Shown here piece by piece: positions 1-9,177 of a stretch of 64,000 nt of DNA. Every line of letters begins with the position of its first letter. Position 1 is the stretch's first letter. The notes under the pieces are model-generated. The model saw nothing but the letters and a program-made list of their open reading frames with translations. It was not told where the DNA came from and did not search any database. The DNA comes from Chitinophagales bacterium (GTDB lineage: Bacteria; Bacteroidota; Bacteroidia; Chitinophagales; Chitinophagaceae): assembly GCA_017303855.1 (NCBI GenBank), contig JAFLBL010000011.1, positions 1 to 64,000 on the forward strand, written 5' to 3'. The position numbers were made by a program, and so were the translations under genes.

Positions 1-1
1 T

Positions 2-106
2 TTAAGCCTGACCCTACTTAATAAAACACCTATAAATCAACTGTTTAATGAATCTTATCTGCAGACTGTCAAAGAACTTGAACATAATCAATTGAAAATG
101 TTCTAA
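2..106 (+). CDS. C-terminal tail of an unknown protein (partial)
   Basis: An open frame enters from the left edge and stops at 104-106, giving the last 34 residues of a protein. The tail is polar and ends in KELEHNQLKMF. It lies about 90 nt before queA on the same strand, separated from it by a tandem ATTCATT repeat. Nothing in the fragment identifies a family. It could also be a chance open frame, since only about 100 bases are visible. Confidence 0.4.
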   Translation, partial: LSLTLLNKTPINQLFNESYLQTVKELEHNQLKMF

Positions 107-126
107 ATATGTTTAGGACGCTAGTG

Positions 127-166
127 ATTATTCATTATTCATTATTCATTATTCATTACTCATTAT
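127..166. repeat. tandem ATTCATT word repeat upstream of queA
   Basis: About five copies of a 7-base word (TTCATTA), the last ones slightly diverged, fill the gap between the upstream gene tail and queA. It is one of several locus-specific word repeats in this window. Confidence 0.8.
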
Positions 167-193
167 CTTCACCATACAACAGTCAGTTGTACC

Positions 194-1462
194 ATGATAC
201 ATCCCAAAGAACTTTCCATACTCGACTACACGTATCCGTTATCAGACGACCGTATTGCCTCTTTTCCCCTCAATGACAGAGATGCATCGAAGTTGCTCAT
301 CTATGAGAAAGGACAGATCAGTACAGACACCTATCGTCAGCTCGCCAATCATATTCCCGCTGATTCATTACTGGTATTCAATAACACCAAAGTGGTGGAA
401 GCGCGTTTGCTTTTTCAAAAGAGTACGGGTGGGGTGATTGAGATCTTTTGTCTTGAACCACACGAGCAATATGCGGATATCACCAGTGCCATGTTGCAGA
501 CCGGTAAAGTATACTGGCAATGCCTGGTTGGTGGTGCGTCCAAGTGGAAAGCGGGACAGGTACTGGAGAAAAAGATCCGCTACCATAATGAAGAAATCAC
601 ACTGCAGGCTTCCTATATAGAAAAACGAACGGGTTGTTTTATCATTGAACTCAGCTGGACCCCTGATGCATTGAGTTTTGCTGAGTTATTACATGCTGCA
701 GGTGCCATCCCGCTCCCACCCTATATCAAACGCAAAGCTGAGGAGAGTGATACTGAACGATACCAGACGGTATATGCAAAACATGATGGTTCTGTGGCTG
801 CGCCCACTGCGGGTCTGCATTTTACAGCACATATATTCAACGCACTCCGGGAAAAAAATATCCGCCATGACTATGTAACCCTGCATGTGGGTGCCGGCAC
901 GTTCAAACCGGTGAAGGCGGAGAAAATGAATGAACATGCTATGCATGCGGAATGGATCGATGTGAGTCAGGAATTTATCGGTCATTTGCTGGAATCCCTT
1001 ACCGGGAATATCGTGGCGGTTGGGACTACTTCGCTGAGGACGTTGGAGAGTTTGTATTGGATCGGGAGAAAAGTGGTGAGTGGGGAGTGGTCAATGGTGA
1101 GTAGTGAGTGGTCAGCGGTGAGTGGGGGCATCTCGCAGTGGGAAGTGTATGAACGAAATGATAAGGATATAACTGCCGAAGCCTCCTTAACTGCGTTGCT
1201 GGATTGGATGAAGGCAAATAAACTCGAACGATTAGTAACGAAAACAAAGATCCTGATCGCACCGGGCTATCAGTTCCGTATTATCAACGGACTGATCACT
1301 AATTTTCATCAGCCGCAATCGACGTTGTTATTATTGGTAGCTGCACTGATCGGTGAAGACTGGCGGAAAGTCTATGACTATGCCCTTACTAATGATTTCC
1401 GGTTTCTGAGTTATGGGGACGGGAGTTTGTTGTGGAGAGCGGTTGACGGGTTGAAAGGTTAA
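194..1462 (+). CDS. queA: S-adenosylmethionine:tRNA ribosyltransferase-isomerase
   Basis: QueA transfers and isomerises the ribosyl group of SAM onto 7-aminomethyl-7-deazaguanine in tRNA, making epoxyqueuosine in the cytoplasm. The 422-residue protein shows the family core: FNNTKVVEARL near residue 62, the APTAGLHFT block near 203, HVGAGTFKPV near 231, TTSLRTLES near 278 and ITNFHQPQSTLLLLVAA near 367. About 20 residues (roughly 293-312, rich in S, W and V) are an in-frame insertion encoded by a tandem GTGAGTGG-type repeat, between the LYWIG and ISQWE blocks. The blocks on both sides are intact, so the gene is probably functional. It is convergent with the sensor kinase gene that follows. Confidence 0.95.
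   Translation: MIHPKELSILDYTYPLSDDRIASFPLNDRDASKLLIYEKGQISTDTYRQLANHIPADSLLVFNNTKVVEARLLFQKSTGGVIEIFCLEPHEQYADITSAMLQTGKVYWQCLVGGASKWKAGQVLEKKIRYHNEEITLQASYIEKRTGCFIIELSWTPDALSFAELLHAAGAIPLPPYIKRKAEESDTERYQTVYAKHDGSVAAPTAGLHFTAHIFNALREKNIRHDYVTLHVGAGTFKPVKAEKMNEHAMHAEWIDVSQEFIGHLLESLTGNIVAVGTTSLRTLESLYWIGRKVVSGEWSMVSSEWSAVSGGISQWEVYERNDKDITAEASLTALLDWMKANKLERLVTKTKILIAPGYQFRIINGLITNFHQPQSTLLLLVAALIGEDWRKVYDYALTNDFRFLSYGDGSLLWRAVDGLKG
1072..1127. repeat. GTGAGTGG-type word repeat inside queA
   Basis: Degenerate tandem copies of an AGTGGTGAGTGG-like word, in frame within queA. They encode a low-complexity stretch reading VVSGEWSMVSSEWSAVSGG. The repeat sits in a surface-loop-like position between two conserved blocks. 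Confidence 0.8.
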
Positions 1463-1485
1463 CAGGTGAAAAGGATGAGCATCAC

Positions 1486-2823
1486 TTATCCCCGCTTCAA
1501 CGGTAAATCAATCGTAAACACACTTCCCTTGCCCAGTGTACTCTCCGCCTTGATATCACCATTGTGCGCTTCCACCATGGTTTTTACATAGCTGAGACCG
1601 AGACCAAAGCCTTTTACATTGTGCACATTGCCGGTATGGGCGCGGTAGAAACGTTCGAAGATGCGTTTCACGGTATCGCGGTTCATACCGATGCCATTGT
1701 CTTCGATGCGGAAGGTGAAATATTTACTGCCCGACTGGGTACTGATGCGGATATATGGCGGCACATTGTCCTTGGCATATTTTACAGCATTGTCCACCAG
1801 GTTATTGACCATATTGGAAAAATGGACTTCATCCGCGTCAATCAGGTCATTGGTGGCATTGAGTAACAGGTCAACCTTCCCGTTCTTACTTTCCAGCTGC
1901 AGGGCAAAATTATCCACCACTACATTGATCACTTCATGCACATGAACGGGCTTGAGGTTCAGTTCCACTTCCTGTTTCTCCAGCTGCGAAGCCCGGAGTA
2001 TGGTTTCCACCTGCCGGTTCATCCGCTGATTCTCCTCTTTAATAATGCCGCTGAAATAACGCAGCTTGTCTTTATCGCTGATTACTTTATCATTCCGCAT
2101 GGCATCCACCGCCAGCGATATGGTGGCAATAGGCGTTTTAAATTCATGTGTCATGTTATTGATAAAGTCATTCTTGATTTCCCCCAGTTTTTTCTGCCGC
2201 AACATGGTACGGACGGTCAGGTAAAAAGCAGCGATAATAATAATGGTAAAAAGAATACTTGAACCAATCCGGAAACGAAGATCTTTCAACACCAGGCTTT
2301 TGATATCGGGTATCACCACAAACAATACTTCACTGGTGGTCAGGTTCTCTCCCGCCGTGCCGCTGAAGGCCTCCAGCAATACCGGGCAGGTCCAGTTATT
2401 GACGGTATCCTCATAGGCCGTTACAAAACTGGGAGATACAATTTCAAATATATTATTGTCGAACTTATCAAAAGAGGCAATGCCAAACTCAAACGTGATA
2501 TTCTTCAGCTTGTTCTGTAAAAAAGTCTTCCTGATTCTGTTATTGATATCCTCCACACTAAAGCGCTGACCAATGGTAATGGGTTTAAACATTTCCATTC
2601 TGAAATCATCCACCAGCAAACCCCGTTTGGTGTTGCCGGGCGTAAAACCTCCTTTATGCTGTGCCAGTTCATTACCCACCAGTTTTGTCGCCTCTTCCAC
2701 ACTGTGCTTGATCTGTTCCTGGCGCAGGAGCACCATGTTATTAATCCAGGATACCTGGATCAGGATCAGTCCGATCAGGGAAAGCGATATCAACACCGTA
2801 ATTATGGTAAAAATGCGTTTCAC
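1486..2823 (-). CDS. two-transmembrane sensor histidine kinase (orphan)
   Basis: Membrane sensor kinase of 445 residues. A transmembrane segment at about 5-27, a periplasmic sensor region, and a second segment at about 187-206 precede the HisKA domain with phosphoacceptor His near 226 (MTHEFKTPIATI). The HATPase domain has an N box (NNLVDNAVKYA), a G1 box (IEDNGIGM), an F box (IFERFYRAH) and a G2 box (GFGLGLSY). The kinase should therefore be active. No response regulator lies next to it: queA is downstream and yqgE is divergent. Its partner must be encoded elsewhere. The signal sensed cannot be read from the sequence. Confidence 0.93.
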   Translation of the reverse strand: MKRIFTIITVLISLSLIGLILIQVSWINNMVLLRQEQIKHSVEEATKLVGNELAQHKGGFTPGNTKRGLLVDDFRMEMFKPITIGQRFSVEDINNRIRKTFLQNKLKNITFEFGIASFDKFDNNIFEIVSPSFVTAYEDTVNNWTCPVLLEAFSGTAGENLTTSEVLFVVIPDIKSLVLKDLRFRIGSSILFTIIIIAAFYLTVRTMLRQKKLGEIKNDFINNMTHEFKTPIATISLAVDAMRNDKVISDKDKLRYFSGIIKEENQRMNRQVETILRASQLEKQEVELNLKPVHVHEVINVVVDNFALQLESKNGKVDLLLNATNDLIDADEVHFSNMVNNLVDNAVKYAKDNVPPYIRISTQSGSKYFTFRIEDNGIGMNRDTVKRIFERFYRAHTGNVHNVKGFGLGLSYVKTMVEAHNGDIKAESTLGKGSVFTIDLPLKRG

Positions 2824-2886
2824 GACTTATTATATGGGGTTGTAATATACTGCATCCGGTTTATTTTCAACGAACAGGACCGTTGG

Positions 2887-2894
2887 CAAATGTA
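2887..2894 (-). promoter_or_regulatory. possible -7 box for the sensor kinase gene
   Basis: Read on the minus strand this is TACATTTG, an exact match to the Bacteroidota -7 consensus TAnnTTTG, 63 nt before the kinase start codon. I see no good -33 TTTG at the right distance, so the call is tentative. Confidence 0.35.
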
Positions 2895-3030
2895 CGAAGC
2901 CGCTGCCGGCCGTCTATACCCTGCCGGCGGTACGGAGCTGAATTTAACGGCTTCTTTAACTTTTACCAGGAAAGCCGGATCATTTTGCAACATAAATTTT
3001 AAAAATTCAATTTTCATCTTAAATTGAAGC

Positions 3031-3582
3031 ATGATAGCACCCGGTCCCGGTATATTACTGATAGCGGATCCCTTTCTGAAAGACCCGAATTTCCTCCGGT
3101 CGGTGGTTTTACTTTGCGAACACCAGACAGAAGGCAGCTTTGGTTTTGTACTGAACCGCCAGCTGGATGATACCCTGGATCAGCTGGTTCCCGGATTTGA
3201 AGGAATGGTTTTCCCTGTATTTGACGGGGGACCGGTACAGAAAGACTCCCTTCATTTTCTGCACCGGTTACCCGATGCCATTCCCGGCGGACAGGAAATC
3301 GTAAAAGATGTGTACTGGGGCGGCGACTTCGACGCAATCCCCGACCTGGCAAAAGCGGGGTTGCTCAACGCATCCAATATCCGTTTCTTTATCGGTTATT
3401 CCGGCTGGGGCGAAGGCCAGCTGCAGACGGAAATGGAAGAAAAAACATGGTTAACGGTAGCGGCTAACCGAAAACTGGTTTTCCATCAGAACCACCTGGA
3501 AATATGGAAAGATTCCCTGCGTCTGCTCGGCGGGGAGTTTGAAATGATGATCAATTTCCCGCTGGATCCCCAGCTTAACTAA
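3031..3582 (+). CDS. YqgE/AlgH family protein
   Basis: A 183-residue cytoplasmic protein of the YqgE/AlgH (UPF0301) family. The N-terminus shows the family hallmark: PGPGILLIADPFLKDPNF followed by RSVVLLCEH and GSFGFVLNR. The central GGPVQKDSLHFLHR and the IRFFIGYSGWGEGQL block near 110-125 are also typical, and the length is normal. The biochemical role of the family is unsettled; in Pseudomonas AlgH has been linked to alginate regulation. It starts a run of three same-strand genes, 5 nt before the DUF4197 gene, and is divergent from the sensor kinase. Confidence 0.93.
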   Translation: MIAPGPGILLIADPFLKDPNFLRSVVLLCEHQTEGSFGFVLNRQLDDTLDQLVPGFEGMVFPVFDGGPVQKDSLHFLHRLPDAIPGGQEIVKDVYWGGDFDAIPDLAKAGLLNASNIRFFIGYSGWGEGQLQTEMEEKTWLTVAANRKLVFHQNHLEIWKDSLRLLGGEFEMMINFPLDPQLN

Positions 3583-3587
3583 TACAT

Positions 3588-4310
3588 ATGAAAAAGTTTT
3601 TCTTCCTGCCGGTGCTTCTCCTGGCCTTGTCCGGGCTGCGCTGTTCCACCCTGAAGAAAATGGGACTGGTACCCACCGAACTGGAAATGGCCACTGGTCT
3701 TAAAGAAGCCCTCTCACAGGGACTCTTCAGGGGACTCGATGCATTTTCGGACAGTACCGGTAATCCACTGGTTCGCTTTGTATTTCCGGGAGAAGCGCAA
3801 AAAATTGAAAATACCCTGCGCGATCTTGGCTTTGATAAAACCATTAACCAGGTAACCGGAAAATTCACCAGGGCGATGCGTTCCGCCGTATCGGTTACCA
3901 AACCGGCTTTTCACGCGGCATTGAAGAGTATGTCTGTAAAAGACGCGGCCGGCATCCTGGTTACCGACAATCGTCATGCCGCCACCGATTATTTTAAAGG
4001 CAGTATGAAACCTGCTTTGATGACCGGTCTGCGTCCGGTAGTGGACAGCACGATCAGGGCGGAAGGGGCGGATAAAGAATGGAGCAGTATCACCGGCATT
4101 TATAACAGTATCCCTTTTCTGAGCAAACCGCTGGAAAGCAACCTGACAGATTTTGTAACCGCCCGTGTAATAGATGGTGTATTCCTGATGGTGGCCAATG
4201 AAGAAGAAGAGATCCGCGCCAAATACGCACTCCGCAAAACCGACCTGATGAAAAAAGTATTCGGTTATGCGGAACAGGAACTGAAGAAACGATTAAACCA
4301 GAAATCCTGA
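3588..4310 (+). CDS. DUF4197-like exported protein
   Basis: A 240-residue protein with a hydrophobic signal-like N-terminus (residues 1-18) and a Cys at 19 (LSGLRCST). The residue before the Cys is Arg, so a lipoprotein call is doubtful. The mature part looks like the DUF4197 family: a mostly helical domain with GLKEAL near residue 36, then SVKDAAGIL and DNRHAATDYF near 115-135. Function is unknown. It lies 5 nt after yqgE and 6 nt before the ThuA-like gene, so the three are likely co-transcribed. Confidence 0.75.
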   Translation: MKKFFFLPVLLLALSGLRCSTLKKMGLVPTELEMATGLKEALSQGLFRGLDAFSDSTGNPLVRFVFPGEAQKIENTLRDLGFDKTINQVTGKFTRAMRSAVSVTKPAFHAALKSMSVKDAAGILVTDNRHAATDYFKGSMKPALMTGLRPVVDSTIRAEGADKEWSSITGIYNSIPFLSKPLESNLTDFVTARVIDGVFLMVANEEEEIRAKYALRKTDLMKKVFGYAEQELKKRLNQKS

Positions 4311-4316
4311 TCCGTT

Positions 4317-5048
4317 ATGCTGAAACGTATTATTTTCCTGTTTCTGTTCGCAGCAGTTATTCTCCCTCTTTTTTCCTCTTTTTCTGCAAAGAAGAAAAAA
4401 AGAGTGCTGGTGTTTTCTAAAACCGCCGGTTTCCGGCATACTTCGATTCCGGCCGGAAAAAAAGCCCTGATTGAACTTGGCAAAACAAACGGGTTTATTG
4501 CTGATACCACGGAAGATGCCACGCATTTTAATTCCGAAAACCTGGGGCAATATGATGCAGTTGTTTTCCTGAGTACTACGGGAAATGTACTGGATAGTAA
4601 CCAACAGCTGGCCTTTGAAAAGTTTATACAATCCGGAAAAGGGTTTACGGGTATTCATGCCGCCACCGATACGGAATATGACTGGCCTTGGTATGTGGGG
4701 CTGGCAGGAGCCAGTTTTGAGAGCCATCCCCAACAACAAACGGCACGGCTGTACCGGATCGAAAAAAATCATCCGGCCACAGCGGCATTACCGGATAACT
4801 GGGTTCGTTTTGATGAATGGTATAATTTTAAAAATATCAATTCGACCACCCATGCTCTGCTGAACATTGACGAAAGCAGTTATAGCGGAGGAAAAAACGG
4901 GGATAATCATGTTGTATCCTGGTACCATGAATATGATGGCGGCCGCGCATTTTATACCGCATTGGGACATACCGATGCTTCTTTTTCAGAACCTTTGTTC
5001 CTGGCACACCTGGCAGGTGGTATAAAATGGTCGCTGGGTTTAAAATAA
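4317..5048 (+). CDS. ThuA-like domain protein
   Basis: A 243-residue protein with an N-terminal hydrophobic signal segment (about 1-22), so probably exported. The rest is one ThuA-like domain with a class I glutamine-amidotransferase-like fold: VLVFSKTAGFRHTSI near residue 30, YDAVVFLSTTG near 80, GFTGIHAATDTEYDWPWY near 107-125, and a C-terminal ALGHTDASF. ThuA-type proteins are tied to sugar use in several bacteria, but the reaction is not established. Last gene of the yqgE run; it meets the atpDC terminator. Confidence 0.88.
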   Translation: MLKRIIFLFLFAAVILPLFSSFSAKKKKRVLVFSKTAGFRHTSIPAGKKALIELGKTNGFIADTTEDATHFNSENLGQYDAVVFLSTTGNVLDSNQQLAFEKFIQSGKGFTGIHAATDTEYDWPWYVGLAGASFESHPQQQTARLYRIEKNHPATAALPDNWVRFDEWYNFKNINSTTHALLNIDESSYSGGKNGDNHVVSWYHEYDGGRAFYTALGHTDASFSEPLFLAHLAGGIKWSLGLK

Positions 5049-5076
5049 AAAAGCGGATGTTGTTTAAAACATCCGC
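5043..5076 (-). terminator. rho-independent terminator after atpC
   Basis: A 9-bp perfect stem (GCGGATGTT with AACATCCGC, 6-nt loop) at 5053-5076, followed on the minus strand by a T-rich tract (complement of 5043-5052). It ends the atpDC unit. On the plus strand it sits just after the ThuA-like stop codon. Confidence 0.85.
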
Positions 5077-5098
5077 CTGTAGAAATCAGTTTGACTGC

Positions 5099-5356
5099 TT
5101 ATAATTCCACAGCGCCTTCCACCAGTACAGTAACTTTATTGTTCAGTACTTCCACAAAACCGCCCTGTACGTCATAATTCGCCGCAGCGGCATTGGTTTT
5201 ATCCTTCAGTACTTTCACTTTACCGGCTTTCAGGGCACTGACCATGGGCGCGTGCTTGTCCAGTACTTCAAAGCTTCCGCTGATACCGGGCATTTGCACC
5301 CCGTATACTTCGCCGCTGAACAGCTTTTTCTCCGGTGTTAATATTTCTAAGTTCAT
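5099..5356 (-). CDS. atpC: F1-ATP synthase epsilon subunit, short form
   Basis: An 85-residue protein beginning MNLEILTPEKKLFSGEV, with the epsilon beta-sandwich motif GSFEVLDKHAPMVSALKAG. It is part of the central stalk of the F1 motor. It contains only the N-terminal beta domain; the C-terminal inhibitory helical hairpin of the E. coli protein is absent, which is usual in Bacteroidota. It follows atpD after 55 nt, and the pair is separate from the other ATP synthase genes, as is typical for this phylum. Confidence 0.93.
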   Translation of the reverse strand: MNLEILTPEKKLFSGEVYGVQMPGISGSFEVLDKHAPMVSALKAGKVKVLKDKTNAAAANYDVQGGFVEVLNNKVTVLVEGAVEL

Positions 5357-5381
5357 AATTGCTTTTTTTTACATTCCCACA

Positions 5382-5409
5382 ATTGGCTAATCGACAAATC
5401 GGCTAATCG
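5382..5409. repeat. GGCTAATCG word repeat between atpD and atpC
   Basis: Two near-identical copies of an AATCGGCTAATCG-like word fill half of the short gap between the two ATP synthase genes. It is a small member of the word-repeat class seen elsewhere in the window. Confidence 0.5.
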
Positions 5410-5411
5410 TA

Positions 5412-6950
<1,539 letters not shown>

Positions 6951-6958
6951 TCAGGCCG

Positions 6959-6990
6959 CAAAGGTAAGGGGGCGGGCTTAATCCGCCAAT
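6959..6990 (-). promoter_or_regulatory. Bacteroidota-type promoter of atpDC
   Basis: On the minus strand ATTG (6990-6987) lies 20 nt before TACCTTTG (6966-6959), matching the TTTG/TAnnTTTG promoter of this phylum with one mismatch. The start of transcription would be near 6955, giving a leader of about 43 nt. Confidence 0.55.
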
Positions 6991-7074
6991 TTGAAAATTA
7001 AAGATATTTTATTGTGGAAAAGCCGTTGAAAACCAGGTCTGTCAAAGCCTGTATAAGCCACCCGGGTACGCCTT

Positions 7075-7905
7075 TTACCCTTTCTTGCGGATAATCAGGC
7101 CCAGTGAGGTTACAACAAACCGTCCGACCTGGAGTTTTACATGCACTTCCTGCCTGTGCGGGGTAATGTCGACCATAAAATCTTCGGGCATGCCGCCGAT
7201 AGAATAGTCCGTTTCTTCCACGAAATGCCCCTCCTCCCTCAGTTCCCCGATAACCCGGTCAATATCCCGCTGGCGGAATATTACGGTATCATTCAGGTCC
7301 TGGGTTTCGTCATTACTGGAGATATTGAATTCAGTAGTATGTACGGCCCAGCCCCCGGGTCTCAGGGTATTGAGTTGATTTTTCAGGAAGGCCAGTCCTT
7401 TTTCAATACTTCCGAGGTGTTCGAAGGAACAACTGGACCAGTTAAAATCGAAGCCTTGCAGGTTTTCCGGAATAGCATTCATGTCAAGTGGCTGGTACCC
7501 GACCAATTCCCTGAATCGTCCTTCCTCACAGAGCTGCCGTTTATTCAGGGAATCCAGGCCAACACAGAGCTGCCCGGTTTTCTTCCATCCTTTCTCTTTT
7601 CCCTGTGCCGGATAAATATCGGTGGCCAGGATATGGCAGCCGTAATTGGCAAAAATGGAGGGGGCCGGTTCTGTGCCAACCGCAAATACCAATCCATGAC
7701 CTCCCCCGTGTATACAATCACGCTCCCATAAGGCCTGCATATTGTAGGCATATTCCCATTGTTTGCGGTGATACCGGGGCTTTTCCTTCATTTCAAAACA
7801 CCAGCGATGGTACCAGTCTTTATGAAAATCCTGTGCCTTGCAGAGTTCAGATCTTCGTCTGCCTGCCTCCTGTGTCAGGGAATTTGTCCAGGTTCTTTCT
7901 GTCAT
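7075..7905 (-). CDS. SAM-dependent methyltransferase of a glycan locus
   Basis: A 276-residue protein read as a class I methyltransferase. A glycine-bearing strand-1 region (GLVFAVGTEPAPSIFA) is followed by strand 2 (GCHILATDIYPAQ), then FDFNWSSCSFEHLG and the LRPGGWAVHTTEF post-motif typical of the fold. The frame stays open upstream as far as 8148, but that part lies inside the glycosyltransferase gene. The ATG at 7905 is preferred: it sits 10 nt after the glycosyltransferase stop. Co-transcription with that gene suggests it methylates a surface glycan or its precursor; the acceptor is unknown. Confidence 0.82.
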   Translation of the reverse strand: MTERTWTNSLTQEAGRRRSELCKAQDFHKDWYHRWCFEMKEKPRYHRKQWEYAYNMQALWERDCIHGGGHGLVFAVGTEPAPSIFANYGCHILATDIYPAQGKEKGWKKTGQLCVGLDSLNKRQLCEEGRFRELVGYQPLDMNAIPENLQGFDFNWSSCSFEHLGSIEKGLAFLKNQLNTLRPGGWAVHTTEFNISSNDETQDLNDTVIFRQRDIDRVIGELREEGHFVEETDYSIGGMPEDFMVDITPHRQEVHVKLQVGRFVVTSLGLIIRKKG

Positions 7906-7915
7906 GTCAGGATAT

Positions 7916-9001
7916 TTAGCCTGCCAGTGAACGGTATACGGCAAGGTACTCTTTTGCTTTCTCCTTCCAGGCAAATGACTGTCCCCGCAGCCGGATCTGA
8001 TCGGCCAGGCCGTTGCTGTTGTAATGAGCCATGCCATCACGGAAAACATGCTGCATGTGTACGCGGTCAAAAGAAGAAAAATAAAAAGCTGTATCCCCAC
8101 CAATCTCAGGTAATGAAGTAAGGTTGGATAAAAAAACGGGTTTGCCAAACTGCATAACCTCTACTACGGGTGCTCCAAAACCTTCCGCCAGTGAGGGATG
8201 CACAAATGCCAGGCAATTGGCATAATACCAGGCTTTTTCTCCTTCAGAAACAGGTCCTGTGAGGGACAACCGATCCGCCACTCCCATTGCAACGGCGGCG
8301 GCCCTTATATAATTTACATAATCCGGTTCATCAAGCCGGCCGGCAATAATCATTTCAATAGATTCATCTTCCAGCAGGGGCAGCAGTACATGATAATTCT
8401 TTTTCTTATTCACATAGCCCATGCCAAACAGGAATGGCCGGCGGGGACGGTATGAACCGGCAGTCAGTTCAGGCGCCTGCACCTGATGCGTACCGTTGTG
8501 TATTACATGCAGGAGCCGGTTACCCGTATCACAGTATTTTACCACATCCGACCGGGTAAAGGAGGAAATACACACGATTGCGTCCGATTTGCTGATCAGC
8601 GACTGGGTATGTGCCAGGCTCTTCGTCTGTTCTTCTTTTGATTTTCCTTCGTGCAGCGGGTTCAGGTCATGTATGGTCAGCAGTATTTTCAGTCCGGGGT
8701 ATTTTCGCTTATCGGGAATAATTCTTCCACTCTGGAAAGGTGCATGCCAGATGGCACAATCACGCAGGTAGGGCTTAAATACCTTTTGTAAAATCCCTTT
8801 TTTTTCAATGACGCAGTTTGCCCGGTCACGAAAAGCCCCACTGGCTGCAGGCGGAACATAGTATTTCATACTTAATTCCGGGTCATCACGGAGTAAATCG
8901 CCCATTTCTTTTCCCAGGTTAAGACAATAATGATACAGCCCCGAATGAGGATATTTCATCAGGTCGCAATCCAGCAGTATATTTTTTTTATGTGCAGGCA
9001 T
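7916..9001 (-). CDS. glycosyltransferase, GT4-like
   Basis: A 361-residue GT-B glycosyltransferase. The C-terminal nucleotide-sugar half shows PFLFGMGYVNKKKNYHVLL near 188, then AWYYANCLAFVHPSLAEGFGAPVVE near 257-281, with the E-x7-E type motif (EGFGAPVVE) of GT4 enzymes. The N-terminal half has IHDLNPLHEG and ICISSFTRSDV. It is a close paralogue of the divergent gene at 9178, sharing MKYP-x-x-GLYHYC-x-NLG near the N-terminus. It probably adds a sugar to lipopolysaccharide or another surface polymer in the cytoplasm. Sugar and acceptor cannot be read. Confidence 0.92.
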   Translation of the reverse strand: MPAHKKNILLDCDLMKYPHSGLYHYCLNLGKEMGDLLRDDPELSMKYYVPPAASGAFRDRANCVIEKKGILQKVFKPYLRDCAIWHAPFQSGRIIPDKRKYPGLKILLTIHDLNPLHEGKSKEEQTKSLAHTQSLISKSDAIVCISSFTRSDVVKYCDTGNRLLHVIHNGTHQVQAPELTAGSYRPRRPFLFGMGYVNKKKNYHVLLPLLEDESIEMIIAGRLDEPDYVNYIRAAAVAMGVADRLSLTGPVSEGEKAWYYANCLAFVHPSLAEGFGAPVVEVMQFGKPVFLSNLTSLPEIGGDTAFYFSSFDRVHMQHVFRDGMAHYNSNGLADQIRLRGQSFAWKEKAKEYLAVYRSLAG

Positions 9002-9088
9002 AGAATGAACGTTAAAATTAGTGTACGCCGGTATTACCTGTGTAATCTGGGCATTAACTCTTTTATTGGTTACAAACAGTCAACTGAA

Positions 9089-9121
9089 CTTTACTAAAAT
9101 GAAGTTGGGGCATTATTTTTG
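9089..9121 (+). promoter_or_regulatory. possible promoter of the 9178 glycosyltransferase gene
   Basis: TATTTTTG at 9114-9121 matches TAnnTTTG, with TTTA about 20 nt upstream in place of TTTG. Transcription would start near 9125, about 53 nt before the start codon. It lies in the 176-nt divergent region between the two paralogous glycosyltransferases. Confidence 0.4.
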
Positions 9122-9177
9122 GGAGATCCGGGGTATGGCGACCTGCGCCGGTCACCCTTTCAATTTTAAACCGGTAT

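Noticed and set aside
1072..1127. Suspected pseudogene of queA because of the low-complexity insert
   Set aside because: The frame is intact and conserved blocks continue on both sides.
7906..8148. Upstream extension of the methyltransferase gene
   Set aside because: The extension lies within the glycosyltransferase gene on the same strand and reads as non-homologous text; the ATG at 7905 is better placed.
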